From contig NZ_JPFV01000014.1 in NCBI RefSeq assembly GCF_000722685.1, positions 1-50,116 on the forward strand: a stretch of DNA of 50,116 nt, in the 5' to 3' direction. The DNA is from Streptococcus mitis. Its GTDB lineage: Bacteria > Bacillota > Bacilli > Lactobacillales > Streptococcaceae. The position numbers were made by a program, and so were the translations under genes. The notes beneath the pieces are model-generated. The model was not told the DNA's origin, ran no database searches, and saw nothing but the letters and a program-made list of their open reading frames with translations. Below, piece by piece: positions 38,510-48,445 of the stretch. Every line of letters begins with the position of its first letter. The stretch's first letter is position 1.

Positions 38510-40073
38510 CTGTAACCTCCTCAATCCACTGATGTAATTTATCTAAGAAACGTTGACCAGTATGTTCCTTAATTTTATCAATAGAATAAACCAAGGCCTG
38601 ATTCCATTCTTTTAGTCTGTCTGTATAGTAGCTTGCAGCCTTTGAAAACTCTGTCACATCTGAAATCAAATAACCATTTTTCAAATGTTCCACATAGACG
38701 GTTTCAACCAGATTAATTTGAGGAATTCCCGCACTGATACCTGCTATTTGAGTATAGAGGTGGGGTTGTTTATTGAGATCCACAATCAAACGAACAAACT
38801 CGAGTGTCTTAATCAAATCCAATTCATCATTCATATTGACAAATTGAAAACGCAGTTCTTGCTCCTGGTTTTCTTCTAAAGGATTTTCTGCCCCACCATA
38901 GTCTAGACCTTTTTCTAAACTATCAGTATGGATTTGTTCTTGAATGATTTCATTGACAAGTGATTCCACTTCTTCCATTTGGTTCTGACTAGCAGAAAAG
39001 GCCCCAAAAATGACTTCTGTATTTTTAGTTTCAGCAATAAATGATAAGACCTGAAATAAGGCTTGTCTATCAATTCCTTCTGAAAAATCTAATTGATAGT
39101 AAAGTATCGATTCTTTTCTAGTCTGACTTCTTCCTAGTCGTAAACGTGTATCAAAAGGAGAGAGATGATGAAATTTATCCGATAGGTTAGGATATAGTTC
39201 CTGCAAGAGTTGTAAACTATCTTCTCTATCTACTAAGACTAGATTCGCCTGTTCAAATGATGGAGCTAAATCTTTAAAACTAGCTTGAGCATTCCGATTA
39301 ATGAAAAGACTCAAAATTTTAGCAGTATCACTTGGTAAACAACTGAAGAGAAATTGGTCATGATGAGGATGAGAAGGGATGATGAAAATATCCTGTTTTT
39401 TCTGTTGCTTTTGCAGATAGTTATCAAAATATTCTGCGATCAATTGACTTATATCCGCGTAGTGAAGCTGCTTAAAACGATAGCCAAATATTGGATTTAC
39501 CTCTACTCGTCCTCCCTCATTTAAATGCTCTCTAAAGCGCCAGATGCCTTTTGGATCTAAATAGTCTTGATATGTAGGCTGTCCATTATCAAAATAAATG
39601 ACACTGGATACAAACCCACGATCATCCATCATGTAGTGCTTACTTATCTGACCATTGTTATCAAAATATTGGATATCACTGATAAAGCCTTCTACGCCAT
39701 GTTCTACCTTTGCATACTTTTTACCATTTTTTTGAACTACTATTGCAAATGGACTATACAGAAACTGGCAATCACTATCCCACTCTATATCTCTGAGATT
39801 AAGAACCTGGGTGTGTATATCATGCAAGTCTTGCATATCATCAAAGATAGAATAGACTTCTGTCTCTAAAACACCATGTCTATGTAAAAAATAACGTAAA
39901 TGTGGCTGATAGGACAAGACTAATAAACGAGATTGTATCTCTTGCCTTTGAAAAAGCCTAATTTGATTGAAAGTATCATCAAATTCAAGTTTAAAGTGAG
40001 AATAATACCATGGAGTCATATCCGCGTGCCATTGACGGCCTGAACCATACCAAGCTGGAATAAAATAATACAT
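38493..40073 (-). CDS. asp1: Asp1, accessory Sec transport factor
   Basis: A 526-residue cytoplasmic protein of the accessory Sec complex, with a GT-B-like fold but no glycosyltransferase activity known. It begins MYYFIPAWYGSGRQWHADMTPWYY, the family hallmark, and has QLNLVDREDS-type and QIAGISAGIPQIN motifs. It acts with Asp2 and Asp3. It follows secY2 by 9 nt. Confidence 0.93.
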   Translation of the reverse strand: MYYFIPAWYGSGRQWHADMTPWYYSHFKLEFDDTFNQIRLFQRQEIQSRLLVLSYQPHLRYFLHRHGVLETEVYSIFDDMQDLHDIHTQVLNLRDIEWDSDCQFLYSPFAIVVQKNGKKYAKVEHGVEGFISDIQYFDNNGQISKHYMMDDRGFVSSVIYFDNGQPTYQDYLDPKGIWRFREHLNEGGRVEVNPIFGYRFKQLHYADISQLIAEYFDNYLQKQQKKQDIFIIPSHPHHDQFLFSCLPSDTAKILSLFINRNAQASFKDLAPSFEQANLVLVDREDSLQLLQELYPNLSDKFHHLSPFDTRLRLGRSQTRKESILYYQLDFSEGIDRQALFQVLSFIAETKNTEVIFGAFSASQNQMEEVESLVNEIIQEQIHTDSLEKGLDYGGAENPLEENQEQELRFQFVNMNDELDLIKTLEFVRLIVDLNKQPHLYTQIAGISAGIPQINLVETVYVEHLKNGYLISDVTEFSKAASYYTDRLKEWNQALVYSIDKIKEHTGQRFLDKLHQWIEEVTDVKGL

Positions 40074-40082
40074 AAAAGCCTC

Positions 40083-41300
40083 CTAAATCAAGGGTTTATA
40101 GGTTTCATTTAGTCTCAAAGCCTTCATTTCATCTTTAATTGTAAAAATCATACCACCAAACATCATAAATAAGCCTGGAATCATAGTAATCCTCAACAAT
40201 TTTTCATCAGATAAAACAAATAACATTGGAGTACCCGCCATCAACACATTAAAAGTTCCCCCTATAATCGAAAAGCGCAACACCAATCGATTAATAAATC
40301 GACTTGTTTCCTCACCTGGATAAACTCCATATATATACTCTCCAGATTTCTTCATCTGATCGGATATCTGATCACCACTCAAATTGACAAAAGCAAAAGC
40401 AATACTAAATAAAAAAATCATAGCAATATATGAATAAATCCATAACGGTTTTCCAACTCCGTACTGAGCAGATATGTCAGAGAAGACGGAAGTCTGAGGA
40501 AAAAGGGTTTGTAATAGTAAAAAGATATAGGTAGGTAAACTTAAAAAACTCATAACATACATAAACGGCATACCACCAGCGGGATTTAACATTATTTCAA
40601 AATAGGAATAGCGCTTAAACCGACTACGTAAGCCAATCTTATGAACGGGTATACGATAACGCGCTCTATACATGAGCACCATCATATAAGTTAATACAAT
40701 ACTGCTCAATACAATAAGTAGCATTATTCCCGTAGAAATTCGAACAAGCTGAAATGTACTTAAAATATCTTGTGGAATATTTAAAACAATACTAGCTAAT
40801 AAAATAACTATAGAACCACCTACTCCAAGTTGAGCATTTAAATCTGATAACCACACTAGAAAGAAAGCCCCTGCTATTAGTAGCACGGTATTCATTATAG
40901 TCACCAATATGGATGAATAGAGATGTTGTATCGGTAAATTCAATGAAAGCGCTAAAGATTGAATCAAGGCAATGACTAATGTTAAATACATCTTTCTTCT
41001 ATCTTGAACTTCTACTGCCCCTGAAGAAATATTTAATTTCTTAGAAAAAGATAACAGCTGCCATAGAATCATTGATGACATCCATGGCGACAGTCCTATA
41101 GAGAACAGAGAGAGGCTTCTCAGATTCCCTCCTAGAAGTGCGGTTGAGAAAGCTAAATAGGCCGTTGAGCCACCTAAAAAATCTCTACTATTCAAGTCAA
41201 CAAAAGGAAGAGTAATTCGGCTTCCTAATATATAGATAAACAACAGAAACAAAGTTGTTAGTCCTTTTTTTACTGCCATCGATGAGTAAATTTTTTTCAC
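40083..41300 (-). CDS. secY2: SecY2, accessory Sec membrane channel
   Basis: The channel for the glycosylated serine-rich adhesin. The 405 residues have about ten membrane helices, from [17 protein letters not shown] to the C-terminal [17 protein letters not shown]; the SecY-like loops [16 protein letters not shown] and [12 protein letters not shown] are present. It is shorter than SecY (about 430) as usual for SecY2. The start codon is GTG (complement of 41298-41300), with GGAG 6 nt upstream. It opens the run secY2-asp1-asp2-asp3-secA2-gtfA-gtfB-asp4-asp5. Confidence 0.94.
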   Translation of the reverse strand: MKKIYSSMAVKKGLTTLFLLFIYILGSRITLPFVDLNSRDFLGGSTAYLAFSTALLGGNLRSLSLFSIGLSPWMSSMILWQLLSFSKKLNISSGAVEVQDRRKMYLTLVIALIQSLALSLNLPIQHLYSSILVTIMNTVLLIAGAFFLVWLSDLNAQLGVGGSIVILLASIVLNIPQDILSTFQLVRISTGIMLLIVLSSIVLTYMMVLMYRARYRIPVHKIGLRSRFKRYSYFEIMLNPAGGMPFMYVMSFLSLPTYIFLLLQTLFPQTSVFSDISAQYGVGKPLWIYSYIAMIFLFSIAFAFVNLSGDQISDQMKKSGEYIYGVYPGEETSRFINRLVLRFSIIGGTFNVLMAGTPMLFVLSDEKLLRITMIPGLFMMFGGMIFTIKDEMKALRLNETYKPLI

Positions 41301-41381
41301 GAAATACTCCTTTATTAAATCTTAGTTTCAATCTTTCCACTTATATACATACACTTAATTGCTACTTGCTTTTATATTGTT

Positions 41382-41410
41382 ATGATAAGGTCATCTTTTT
41401 AGTAATACAA
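41382..41410 (-). promoter_or_regulatory. Promoter of the secY2-to-asp5 operon
   Basis: On the minus strand -35 TTGTAT (complement of 41405-41410), exactly 17 nt, then -10 TATCAT (41382-41387), in the 137-nt gap between the GT2 gene and secY2. No terminator is seen in that gap, so the upstream genes may also read through. Confidence 0.6.
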
Positions 41411-41437
41411 TCAGAACCATTCAAAACACTTTATTTC

Positions 41438-43202
41438 TTATTTGTTCAACAGATTCAAATATTCCGTATAACGTTTAAAAATATCTGTATCTTCCAAACC
41501 AGCCTCTTTTGCTTGCTGGTAGCGCATTTGAAGATTACTTAAAATATTTTTCTTTTCTTCTGTTACATTCCAATCCTTCATAGCATAAATTGCCATACGT
41601 TCTGTCAAACATTCAAATACATCTATCAATAACTTTTCATTGATATTCCCACTAATACTATCCAATCCCACTCTATAATTATAAAGTGATTTATGAATAT
41701 AGGTAGAATGGTAAGACTCCGCAAATAGTCTATAATTAGTTCTTGTATCTTCAATATTCTTCCCTTTAGGAAAAGAAATACATTCAAATAATCTACGAGA
41801 AAACAGAATCCCCCAACTTGTTGTAAAAGATAAATCTTTACGTTCTAAGAAAGGTAATTGTTGAATCAATTCCTCTCCAATATAATTTCTCTCGTAATAA
41901 TCATCAAAGAAATGTATCAAAGAAATGTATCAAATAAACGTTTTGTTCATTATGAAATTCTTTATAATTGGAGACAACAACTTCTGAATCATTCAGTAAA
42001 GCTGCTTTATATAAATCCTCTACATAAGTTGGATCAATCCAATCATCTGAATCTATAAAGGATATAAATTCACCTTGAGAATGTATTATCCCTACATTTC
42101 GAGCATCTGATAAGTCCCCATTCTCTCTTTCAAAATAATGAAAACGACGATCTCTATTGACAAATTCCTGGCAAATTTCCTTAGAACCATCCGATGAACC
42201 ATAATTAATTAGCAAAATCTCTATATTTGAATAGGTCTGTTTAGTAATACTATCTAAACACAAACCTAGATAGTTTGCAACATTATAAATTGGGACAATT
42301 AAACTTATTAATGGCTGTGGATAAGTGACCCTATTTTCAAATTCTGAAACTATTGTTTCATAATTTTTTATCGCATCTGAATATGGAAACTGCTCTATTC
42401 TAAGTGAAACGAGATATTTAAGTTTCTCTAAATAGTAAAAGGTTGCAATTCCCTGACTTTCTGCGCTTTTCAATATCTGTTCATGAATTTGAATCTCCTG
42501 CAAAGCTAGTGATTCAGTAAAATTAAGGGTTATATTTGTTCCGTGCTGACGATAAATATAAGTTGCTTCCTTCACATAAATAATGCTTTGCATTTTTAAA
42601 TAAAGATTAAAAAAGAAATATAAGTCTTCTCCATAGTTAATACTTTCATCAAATTTCTGACTTTCAAGAAGTTCTCTTTTAAAGAGCTTAGAAGCGATAC
42701 AGTGAAAATCATGGTTTAATTTTCCTAGTTTAGGAAATTCTTCCAAAAAAACATCACGATTCCGTTTCCCAATTCTTAAAAATTCTTCTTCCTGACTTGA
42801 ATAAACTCTCAGATAAAATTTTCCATCCAAATAGTAGGATTTGTAGCTTGAAATAGCCACATCCGCATTATTTTCTCTAAGAGCATTATATAGAACTTCT
42901 AAATAGTTAAACTCAACCCAGTCATCTGAATCAATAAAAGTAATGTACGCCCCCTCCGAACGTTCGAGTCCTAGATTACGAGCAGAAGACACTCCGCCAT
43001 TTTCCTTTTCAAAATATCTAAAACGGATATCCCGTTCTGCATATTCGACACAAATTTTACCTGATTCATCTGTCGAGCCATCATTAATAAGTAACACTTC
43101 AAAATTAGTATAACTTTGATTGATTATGCTATCTAAACACTGAGGTAAATAATCTTCTTTATTATAGATAGGAACTATAATACTAATTAATTCATTATTC
43201 AT
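41438..43202 (-). pseudogene. Two-domain GT2 glycosyltransferase, disrupted by a 13-bp tandem duplication
   Basis: An adhesin-glycan glycosyltransferase with two GT2 domains. The first domain starts ISIIVPIYNKEDYL with FIDSDDW (about residue 95); the second starts ISLIVPIYNVANYL (about 297) with another FIDSDDW. The main frame stops after YLIHFFDTFL (41904). The rest of the second domain continues in another frame, from IHFFDDYYERN to 41438. The break is a 13-bp direct duplication at 41906-41931; removing one copy restores a single frame of about 583 residues. The first GT2 domain is whole and might still be made. Sugar specificity is not predictable. Confidence 0.88.
41903..41934. repeat. 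13-bp tandem duplication inside the GT2 gene
   Basis: ATCAAAGAAATGT repeats with period 13 for 2.5 copies. AAAGAAATGTATC occurs at 41906-41918 and again at 41919-41931. Because 13 is not a multiple of three, gain or loss of one copy switches the frame of the second GT2 domain. Confidence 0.95.
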
Positions 43203-43371
43203 ATTTCCTCCATTTTCGCTAAACTTATATATTATAATTTATAAAACGAAAGTCATTTGATAAATTCCCTACTCAAAAATCCTATTCATCTAGGCATCTA
43301 CTTTTATAAATTAATAGATAGATAATTCTCCATCAAATAGAATCCCAAAATTTGGAATATTAGACCATCTA

Positions 43372-44580
43372 TCATCCAATCTTATTTTTATTTCCCAAGC
43401 TCTTCATCAATTCAATCATTTCGTCAGGTCTATCTACAGAAAAAATACCATCGTAAATACTATCATCTGAGGATTTCCTAGTATTATCAAACGTAAAAAT
43501 TTTTCTTCCTCTATCTCTAGCTTTAGACAAAACATCGAACACCTCAGCTCCATGGTTAATATCTAGATATACAGTCGAATCATCTAACATCCAATCAATT
43601 CTATTGTGAATAATACTTTGATACAGTGTCACATTTCTATATACTGATAACTTGGTCAAGTCAGAAGCACAATATACTGGCGCTCCAATGTGGAAATGCC
43701 ATTCTGGTAAAGACTTTATTAAATATTCTAAATGCTCTACTTCTAAAACCCATGTCAGAATACAAGCACTCTTCTTAGACTGGCTAGCACGTTCATAATA
43801 ATTTAGATTAAATTTTCTAGATATAATTTCTGTCCAATCTAAATCTCTATAAGCCCACCACAATTCTCGTAGTCTCGATATACTATATGTATTCCAAGGC
43901 TTATCATGACTAGCATAGTGAACAATTGCAGGTGGATTATCATCCAAACGTTCACATTCTTGACCAAGACGATAAATATCAACACCAACCATATAATTAT
44001 ATGTTTCATCTAATGCTAACCAGTTATCCTCAAAGTAAATATTTAAAATACTCTGATCCCCAAGATGAACAGCTTGATTCTTCTCTGCAGCTAATTCCAA
44101 TAAACGATTAACTATGGAATGTTCTTTCCATTTTGCAACATCCATTAGCAAAACTCCAGAATTAAATCCAGATTTTCGTCCCTCATAGGCATAAACATCA
44201 TCAACGGCTCCAATATAATGTCCTTTAAAATCTATTTTAAAGAGAGAGGTTAGATCACCTGTTACAATGATATCTGAATCCAGATACAATGCCCTATCAG
44301 AATCAACTACTTCTGTCGCAAAAAATCTAAAGTATGAAGCGTAATTTAAATGTGGTCCTGTTTTATAACCTTCAAAAAGTTCTTTATCCAAGTGTACATT
44401 GTGAATAGTGGAATTCACAACTTCCATTTTTCTTCCCAATAATTTGAACCATTCAGGAGCTATATCACTATTTAAAATATAAAAATCAACTTCTGTATTA
44501 TGACAAAGAATCGATTTAATTGTTGTCTCTAATTGAACTAAATAAGCATTATCTGCTGCTAAGACAATTGATTTTCTCAT
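43372..44580 (-). CDS. GT8 glycosyltransferase with C-terminal accessory domain
   Basis: Adds a sugar to the adhesin glycan. The GT8 domain (about 1-265) has the nucleotide-sugar start IVLAADNAYL, the metal-binding DxD in LYLDSDIIV, NSGVLLMD and HYASHDKPW. The C-terminal accessory domain (about 273-397; ILTWVLEVEHLEYL, WHFHIGAP, TVYLDINHG, IFTFDNTR) is of the kind seen in pneumococcal GlyE, where an add-on domain helps bind the acceptor. The start overlaps the upstream GT8 gene by 4 nt (ATGA). The 169-nt gap to the next gene is AT-rich and shows nothing clear. Sugar unknown. Confidence 0.88.
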   Translation of the reverse strand: MRKSIVLAADNAYLVQLETTIKSILCHNTEVDFYILNSDIAPEWFKLLGRKMEVVNSTIHNVHLDKELFEGYKTGPHLNYASYFRFFATEVVDSDRALYLDSDIIVTGDLTSLFKIDFKGHYIGAVDDVYAYEGRKSGFNSGVLLMDVAKWKEHSIVNRLLELAAEKNQAVHLGDQSILNIYFEDNWLALDETYNYMVGVDIYRLGQECERLDDNPPAIVHYASHDKPWNTYSISRLRELWWAYRDLDWTEIISRKFNLNYYERASQSKKSACILTWVLEVEHLEYLIKSLPEWHFHIGAPVYCASDLTKLSVYRNVTLYQSIIHNRIDWMLDDSTVYLDINHGAEVFDVLSKARDRGRKIFTFDNTRKSSDDSIYDGIFSVDRPDEMIELMKSLGNKNKIG

Positions 44581-45806
44581 GACTTTCCTTTCATAAAATT
44601 CTTGATCTTTTCTACCATTTCAGCAGGCCTATCATGGTGACAAATTCCAACATAAGACTCTTCAGGTATAGTCAAACAACGTGTATTATCAAAAGTCAGC
44701 ATCGGCTTTTCACATTTTTTCACTAAATCATAGACATACATTAATTTCTCATCATGATTCAAATCTAAATAAATATCTACCTCTTTTAAACGTTTCTCTA
44801 TTAACAAAGGAAAATCATTAGGATAAAGAGTGACATTATTAAATTTTGATAATCTCAACAGTTCATTTGCCATAAAAGTATGGGCAGTAATGTAAAAATG
44901 TACTTCTGGCAATTGTTCAACTAGATAATCAATTTTTTCTACACACCAAGAATTAGTTAAATTCATACAAGTTAATTTTGGTTTATGAATATCTGCAGAA
45001 TAAAAAACATCCTTTTCTTTCCAGCTAGATACTATATAGCTCCATTCCATGAAAGAGTATCTCCACCACTCTTCTCTCAGACGCCCTACAGAAAATTGAT
45101 TCCACGGCTTGTCTTGAGAAATATAGTGTAAAATTTTAGGAAGCGGATTAATTGATTTTTCCAAAATCCAAGCATGCCCTTGTTCTGCCGCCCCTCTATC
45201 AAATCCTATTTGGTAATTAAAAGTTTCATTAATTTCAATATAGGAATCAAAGAACAACATATTTAAAATAGATTGATCTCCTTCTCCCACATTTTCATGC
45301 TCTTTTTCTGTCAAATCAATTAATTTTTGACGAATATTTTCAGCCTGCCATTTTTTATTATTTATTAATAATACTCCGGCATTAAAACCAATTCCAGCAC
45401 CAAAACAAGAACGAGTTGCAGCTAAATAATTTTCACCTAAATCCAACTCAAACAATTCTTCCAAATCATCTGTTACCAGTAAATCACTGTCTAAATATAA
45501 AACTTTATCTTCTGTTACAAAATTTGGAATATAATAACGAGCAAATGTCATATGATTGATATGTGGCAGTTTATTTGACCAGTTCATTTGAAACTGTGGT
45601 CCAATTAACTTACAATCAATCAAATCTCCTCCCATCTCTTGAATATACATTCTTAATCTACTGAACCATTCTTGAGGAATGTCCTTGTTTAGTACATAAA
45701 TTTTTAAACGACTATTGTGTCTACAGATTGATTTCATAGCCGTTTCAATTTGTCGAATATAAGCATAATCACCTGCAAATACTACTGCGCGTTTGGTATT
45801 TCCCAT
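44577..45806 (-). CDS. GT8 glycosyltransferase with C-terminal accessory domain
   Basis: A 409-residue paralogue of the following gene. Motifs: VVFAGDYAYI at the start, DxD in LYLDSDLLV, FNAGVLLINN and HYISQDKPWNQF. The accessory domain (about 280-405) repeats the pattern LTNSWCVEKIDYLVEQLPEVHFYITAHTFM in weaker form, with IYLDLNHD and MLTFDNTRC. The ribosome site AAGGA is 6 nt upstream. The 185-nt AT-rich gap upstream of it holds no hairpin or promoter I can defend. Retaining GT8 chemistry expected; donor sugar unknown. Confidence 0.88.
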   Translation of the reverse strand: MGNTKRAVVFAGDYAYIRQIETAMKSICRHNSRLKIYVLNKDIPQEWFSRLRMYIQEMGGDLIDCKLIGPQFQMNWSNKLPHINHMTFARYYIPNFVTEDKVLYLDSDLLVTDDLEELFELDLGENYLAATRSCFGAGIGFNAGVLLINNKKWQAENIRQKLIDLTEKEHENVGEGDQSILNMLFFDSYIEINETFNYQIGFDRGAAEQGHAWILEKSINPLPKILHYISQDKPWNQFSVGRLREEWWRYSFMEWSYIVSSWKEKDVFYSADIHKPKLTCMNLTNSWCVEKIDYLVEQLPEVHFYITAHTFMANELLRLSKFNNVTLYPNDFPLLIEKRLKEVDIYLDLNHDEKLMYVYDLVKKCEKPMLTFDNTRCLTIPEESYVGICHHDRPAEMVEKIKNFMKGKS

Positions 45807-45991
45807 TTTAAATCCTTATCATTTATTCTAACTAACATTATTTATTGCCCTACAAACATGAAACTAAGATATTTATTTCATCGTCTTTAAACAAAAATCA
45901 GAAACAATCTACTTACTTAATCATAAAATAAATTTAAAATTTCTTTAATTCAACATACCGTATCTGTTTATGCTTTATTTTTGTCCAATTC

Positions 45992-48436
45992 TTAGTTTAA
46001 TATCTTAGAAACAATCTGACTATTATACGTTTCATCCTCAATAAATTCAATATCTTGGTCAAAATTATACTCTGCTGTATGCTTATGTGAAAATTTAACC
46101 TTGGTTTTAGCCTCCATTTTCATCCACTCATACTCTGAATCAATATGACCAATATCTAAGACTTGGTATCCCTTTTGACTTAAACGATAAGCTAAAACTT
46201 TTGCTGTAGGACCTAACATACACAAAATCAAGCGATCAGTTGCATACTTTTCAATTTCTTGTTCAATTTCATGAACTCTAGAAAAAGCACTGTGAGAAGG
46301 ACAAATAATTCGCTTAATAGAATTTGCCTCATCGAACAAATCATTCCCCACGCCTGAACGAGAAGTCGCACCTTCAACTATCAGTAAATCACGGTTTTCC
46401 CAGATACTTTTCAATTTTCCAAATTGAGTTTTAGCTTGACTCTTGTCTTCAAAATCGATATAAGGGCGAGATACAAAGGTTGAGCCATACCATGAATTAC
46501 TACATAGTTCTCTATAAAAATCCATATAATGATCCATGTGATCTTTCCAAAATGGAATTGCCCAAGATGTAAATCTGAAACGATCTGTAAAGGCGTCAGG
46601 AAGGCACACAACTAATTCTTCTCGACTTTCTTGTCCGATGATATCTCTCATAGTCGAGACCAACTCTTCATCATAATCCTGGTATGGAATCGAATGCCCT
46701 GCAAGCATATTAATTTCTCCATCCCCAAAACGAACCAAAGAAGACTGGTTCTCAATAATATAATCTAAGGTTTCATCTATCCCTTTTACTTGAATCGGAT
46801 CCAGCTGTTTCCCTAGAATTTCATTATTTATTAATTTCTGTAAATCAGCCAACATTCTTTCAGGATGTTCACTTGAATACAACCTTTGACCATTATTCCC
46901 ATTTTGAGATTTATAAAAAGCTAGTATCGGTTTAGATAGACGAGTCATTTCTGAAACAATATCGGCTGTTGATGTCAGTAGATTGATATCTAAATAAACA
47001 TCCATCTTTTCCTTCAACTCTTCTAGCTTATCTCTAGAAATTACTGGATAGAGCTGAATATTAGGATAACGATTAGACAAATCATATAATTTTGGCCCCA
47101 TAGCTGTCCAAGCAGCAACTTGAAAAACAACATTAGGTAAGTGTTCAGCCAAATAATCCAGTTGTTCAATATCCTGAGAACCCGTAAACGTTAAACAAGT
47201 CAAACTTGGGACTTGTTTAAAGCAGGTTAGATGTCCATTTTTCTTAAAATCTTTAATTACATCAATCATAAAGGAAACTTTCCCATTTTCAAAAACGATT
47301 TGTCCCAAATTTCCATGATGAGTCGATTGAAAAGCTAATAGCGTTTTTTCTTGTTCTTTCAAAGATTTTAAAAAGTTCTCATCTGCACTACCATGATTGA
47401 TATCCAAATATAGATTTGTTGATTGTTTCAGCTTATCTAGTACAGGAGGAACAATCTGTGGATGCAATCTCACATTATCATATACAGCTAATTTTGTTAG
47501 TTCGTCCCCCATGTCTGTCCAAGCCGCGATATGAAATACCACATCTGGAAGAGCTGTGACTAACTCCTCAATTCCTTCTAAATCTTGGGAATTCGTTAAG
47601 GTAAAACAAGAAAATTCCTTATCTAAAGACGAGGTCAGTTCAAACTCCCCTATATGATGTTGTAAGATTTTAGTCCACTCCAAATCATGAAATTCCCACC
47701 ATAAATCACGATAACGATTGGCTATCAAGGTAGTCCAAGGTTTTCTATAAGACACAAAATGTATGATACTAGGGGGTACTACCTCATTAAAATAATTATT
47801 CCATTTATTATAAAAAGCAGTTATATCATGACCTACTTGAAGGTTGAATTCTTTATCCAGCTCTAACCATTGATTAGAACAAACCTGGTTCAGAATCGTT
47901 TGGTCACCGTTGAAATTTTCAAAACGGCCTTCTTCAACTTCCCTAATTGTTGCAATGGACTGTTCAATTAGTTGTTCTTTTAGTTTCTCTTGACGACATT
48001 TTTCATTATTAATTAAAAGAACACCTGTATTAAATGTAATTCCATCTGTATCTTTAACTGCTGCGAGTAATTTTTTCTCTAAATCAAGACTAAATAATTT
48101 CTCCAAAGAAGTATTCACAATCAAGTCACTGTCTAAATATAAGACCTTAGCTTCTGGGATATAATCTGGGATAAAATATCTAGCATAGGCAATACTGCTA
48201 ATATGATCTTGCTTGGTCCAATCCTGAAAAACAGCCTTCTTTGGTAACTTCACATCAATAATATCACTACCTAAGATTCGAGCTATTTTTCGTGGTTTTC
48301 GAAACCAATCTGGCATGATATCTTGATTTAAAATATAAATTTTAACATCTCGATTGTGGTATAGGATAGATTTTATAGTTGTTTCTAACTGCGTAGTATA
48401 ATTGCGATCCCCAGCTAATACAATTGTTTTGTTCAT
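45992..48436 (-). CDS. Three-part glycosyltransferase: GT8, two accessory domains, DUF1792 (GT-D)
   Basis: An 814-residue protein with two catalytic modules. The N-terminal GT8 domain (about 1-265) has IVLAGDRNYT, DSD at 102-104, NTGVLLINN and HFVSYRKPW. Two tandem accessory modules follow (about 275-400 and 408-540), each with an ALPDVVFHIAAWTDM / HLPNVVFQVAAWTAM core and YLDIN. The C-terminal domain (about 550-805) is DUF1792, the GT-D fold, with LVRFGDGEINMLAG, LGPTAKVLAYRLS and IGHIDSEYEWMKM. The arrangement matches pneumococcal GlyD in length as I recall it; which sugars are added is inferred only. Gtf3 is 9 nt upstream. Confidence 0.87.
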   Translation of the reverse strand: MNKTIVLAGDRNYTTQLETTIKSILYHNRDVKIYILNQDIMPDWFRKPRKIARILGSDIIDVKLPKKAVFQDWTKQDHISSIAYARYFIPDYIPEAKVLYLDSDLIVNTSLEKLFSLDLEKKLLAAVKDTDGITFNTGVLLINNEKCRQEKLKEQLIEQSIATIREVEEGRFENFNGDQTILNQVCSNQWLELDKEFNLQVGHDITAFYNKWNNYFNEVVPPSIIHFVSYRKPWTTLIANRYRDLWWEFHDLEWTKILQHHIGEFELTSSLDKEFSCFTLTNSQDLEGIEELVTALPDVVFHIAAWTDMGDELTKLAVYDNVRLHPQIVPPVLDKLKQSTNLYLDINHGSADENFLKSLKEQEKTLLAFQSTHHGNLGQIVFENGKVSFMIDVIKDFKKNGHLTCFKQVPSLTCLTFTGSQDIEQLDYLAEHLPNVVFQVAAWTAMGPKLYDLSNRYPNIQLYPVISRDKLEELKEKMDVYLDINLLTSTADIVSEMTRLSKPILAFYKSQNGNNGQRLYSSEHPERMLADLQKLINNEILGKQLDPIQVKGIDETLDYIIENQSSLVRFGDGEINMLAGHSIPYQDYDEELVSTMRDIIGQESREELVVCLPDAFTDRFRFTSWAIPFWKDHMDHYMDFYRELCSNSWYGSTFVSRPYIDFEDKSQAKTQFGKLKSIWENRDLLIVEGATSRSGVGNDLFDEANSIKRIICPSHSAFSRVHEIEQEIEKYATDRLILCMLGPTAKVLAYRLSQKGYQVLDIGHIDSEYEWMKMEAKTKVKFSHKHTAEYNFDQDIEFIEDETYNSQIVSKILN

Positions 48437-48445
48437 CTCATTTCC

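Noticed and set aside
38510..38524. asp2 start at 38524
   Set aside because: That ATG lies over the GGAGG that serves the ATG at 38509.
43203..43371. TATAAT-like sequence upstream of the disrupted GT2 gene
   Set aside because: The hexamer is there, but no acceptable -35 lies at 16-18 nt and the region is very AT-rich.
45807..45991. Possible promoter or terminator in the gap between GT8 genes
   Set aside because: The sequence is AT-rich, so weak box matches are expected by chance; no stem with a T run is present.
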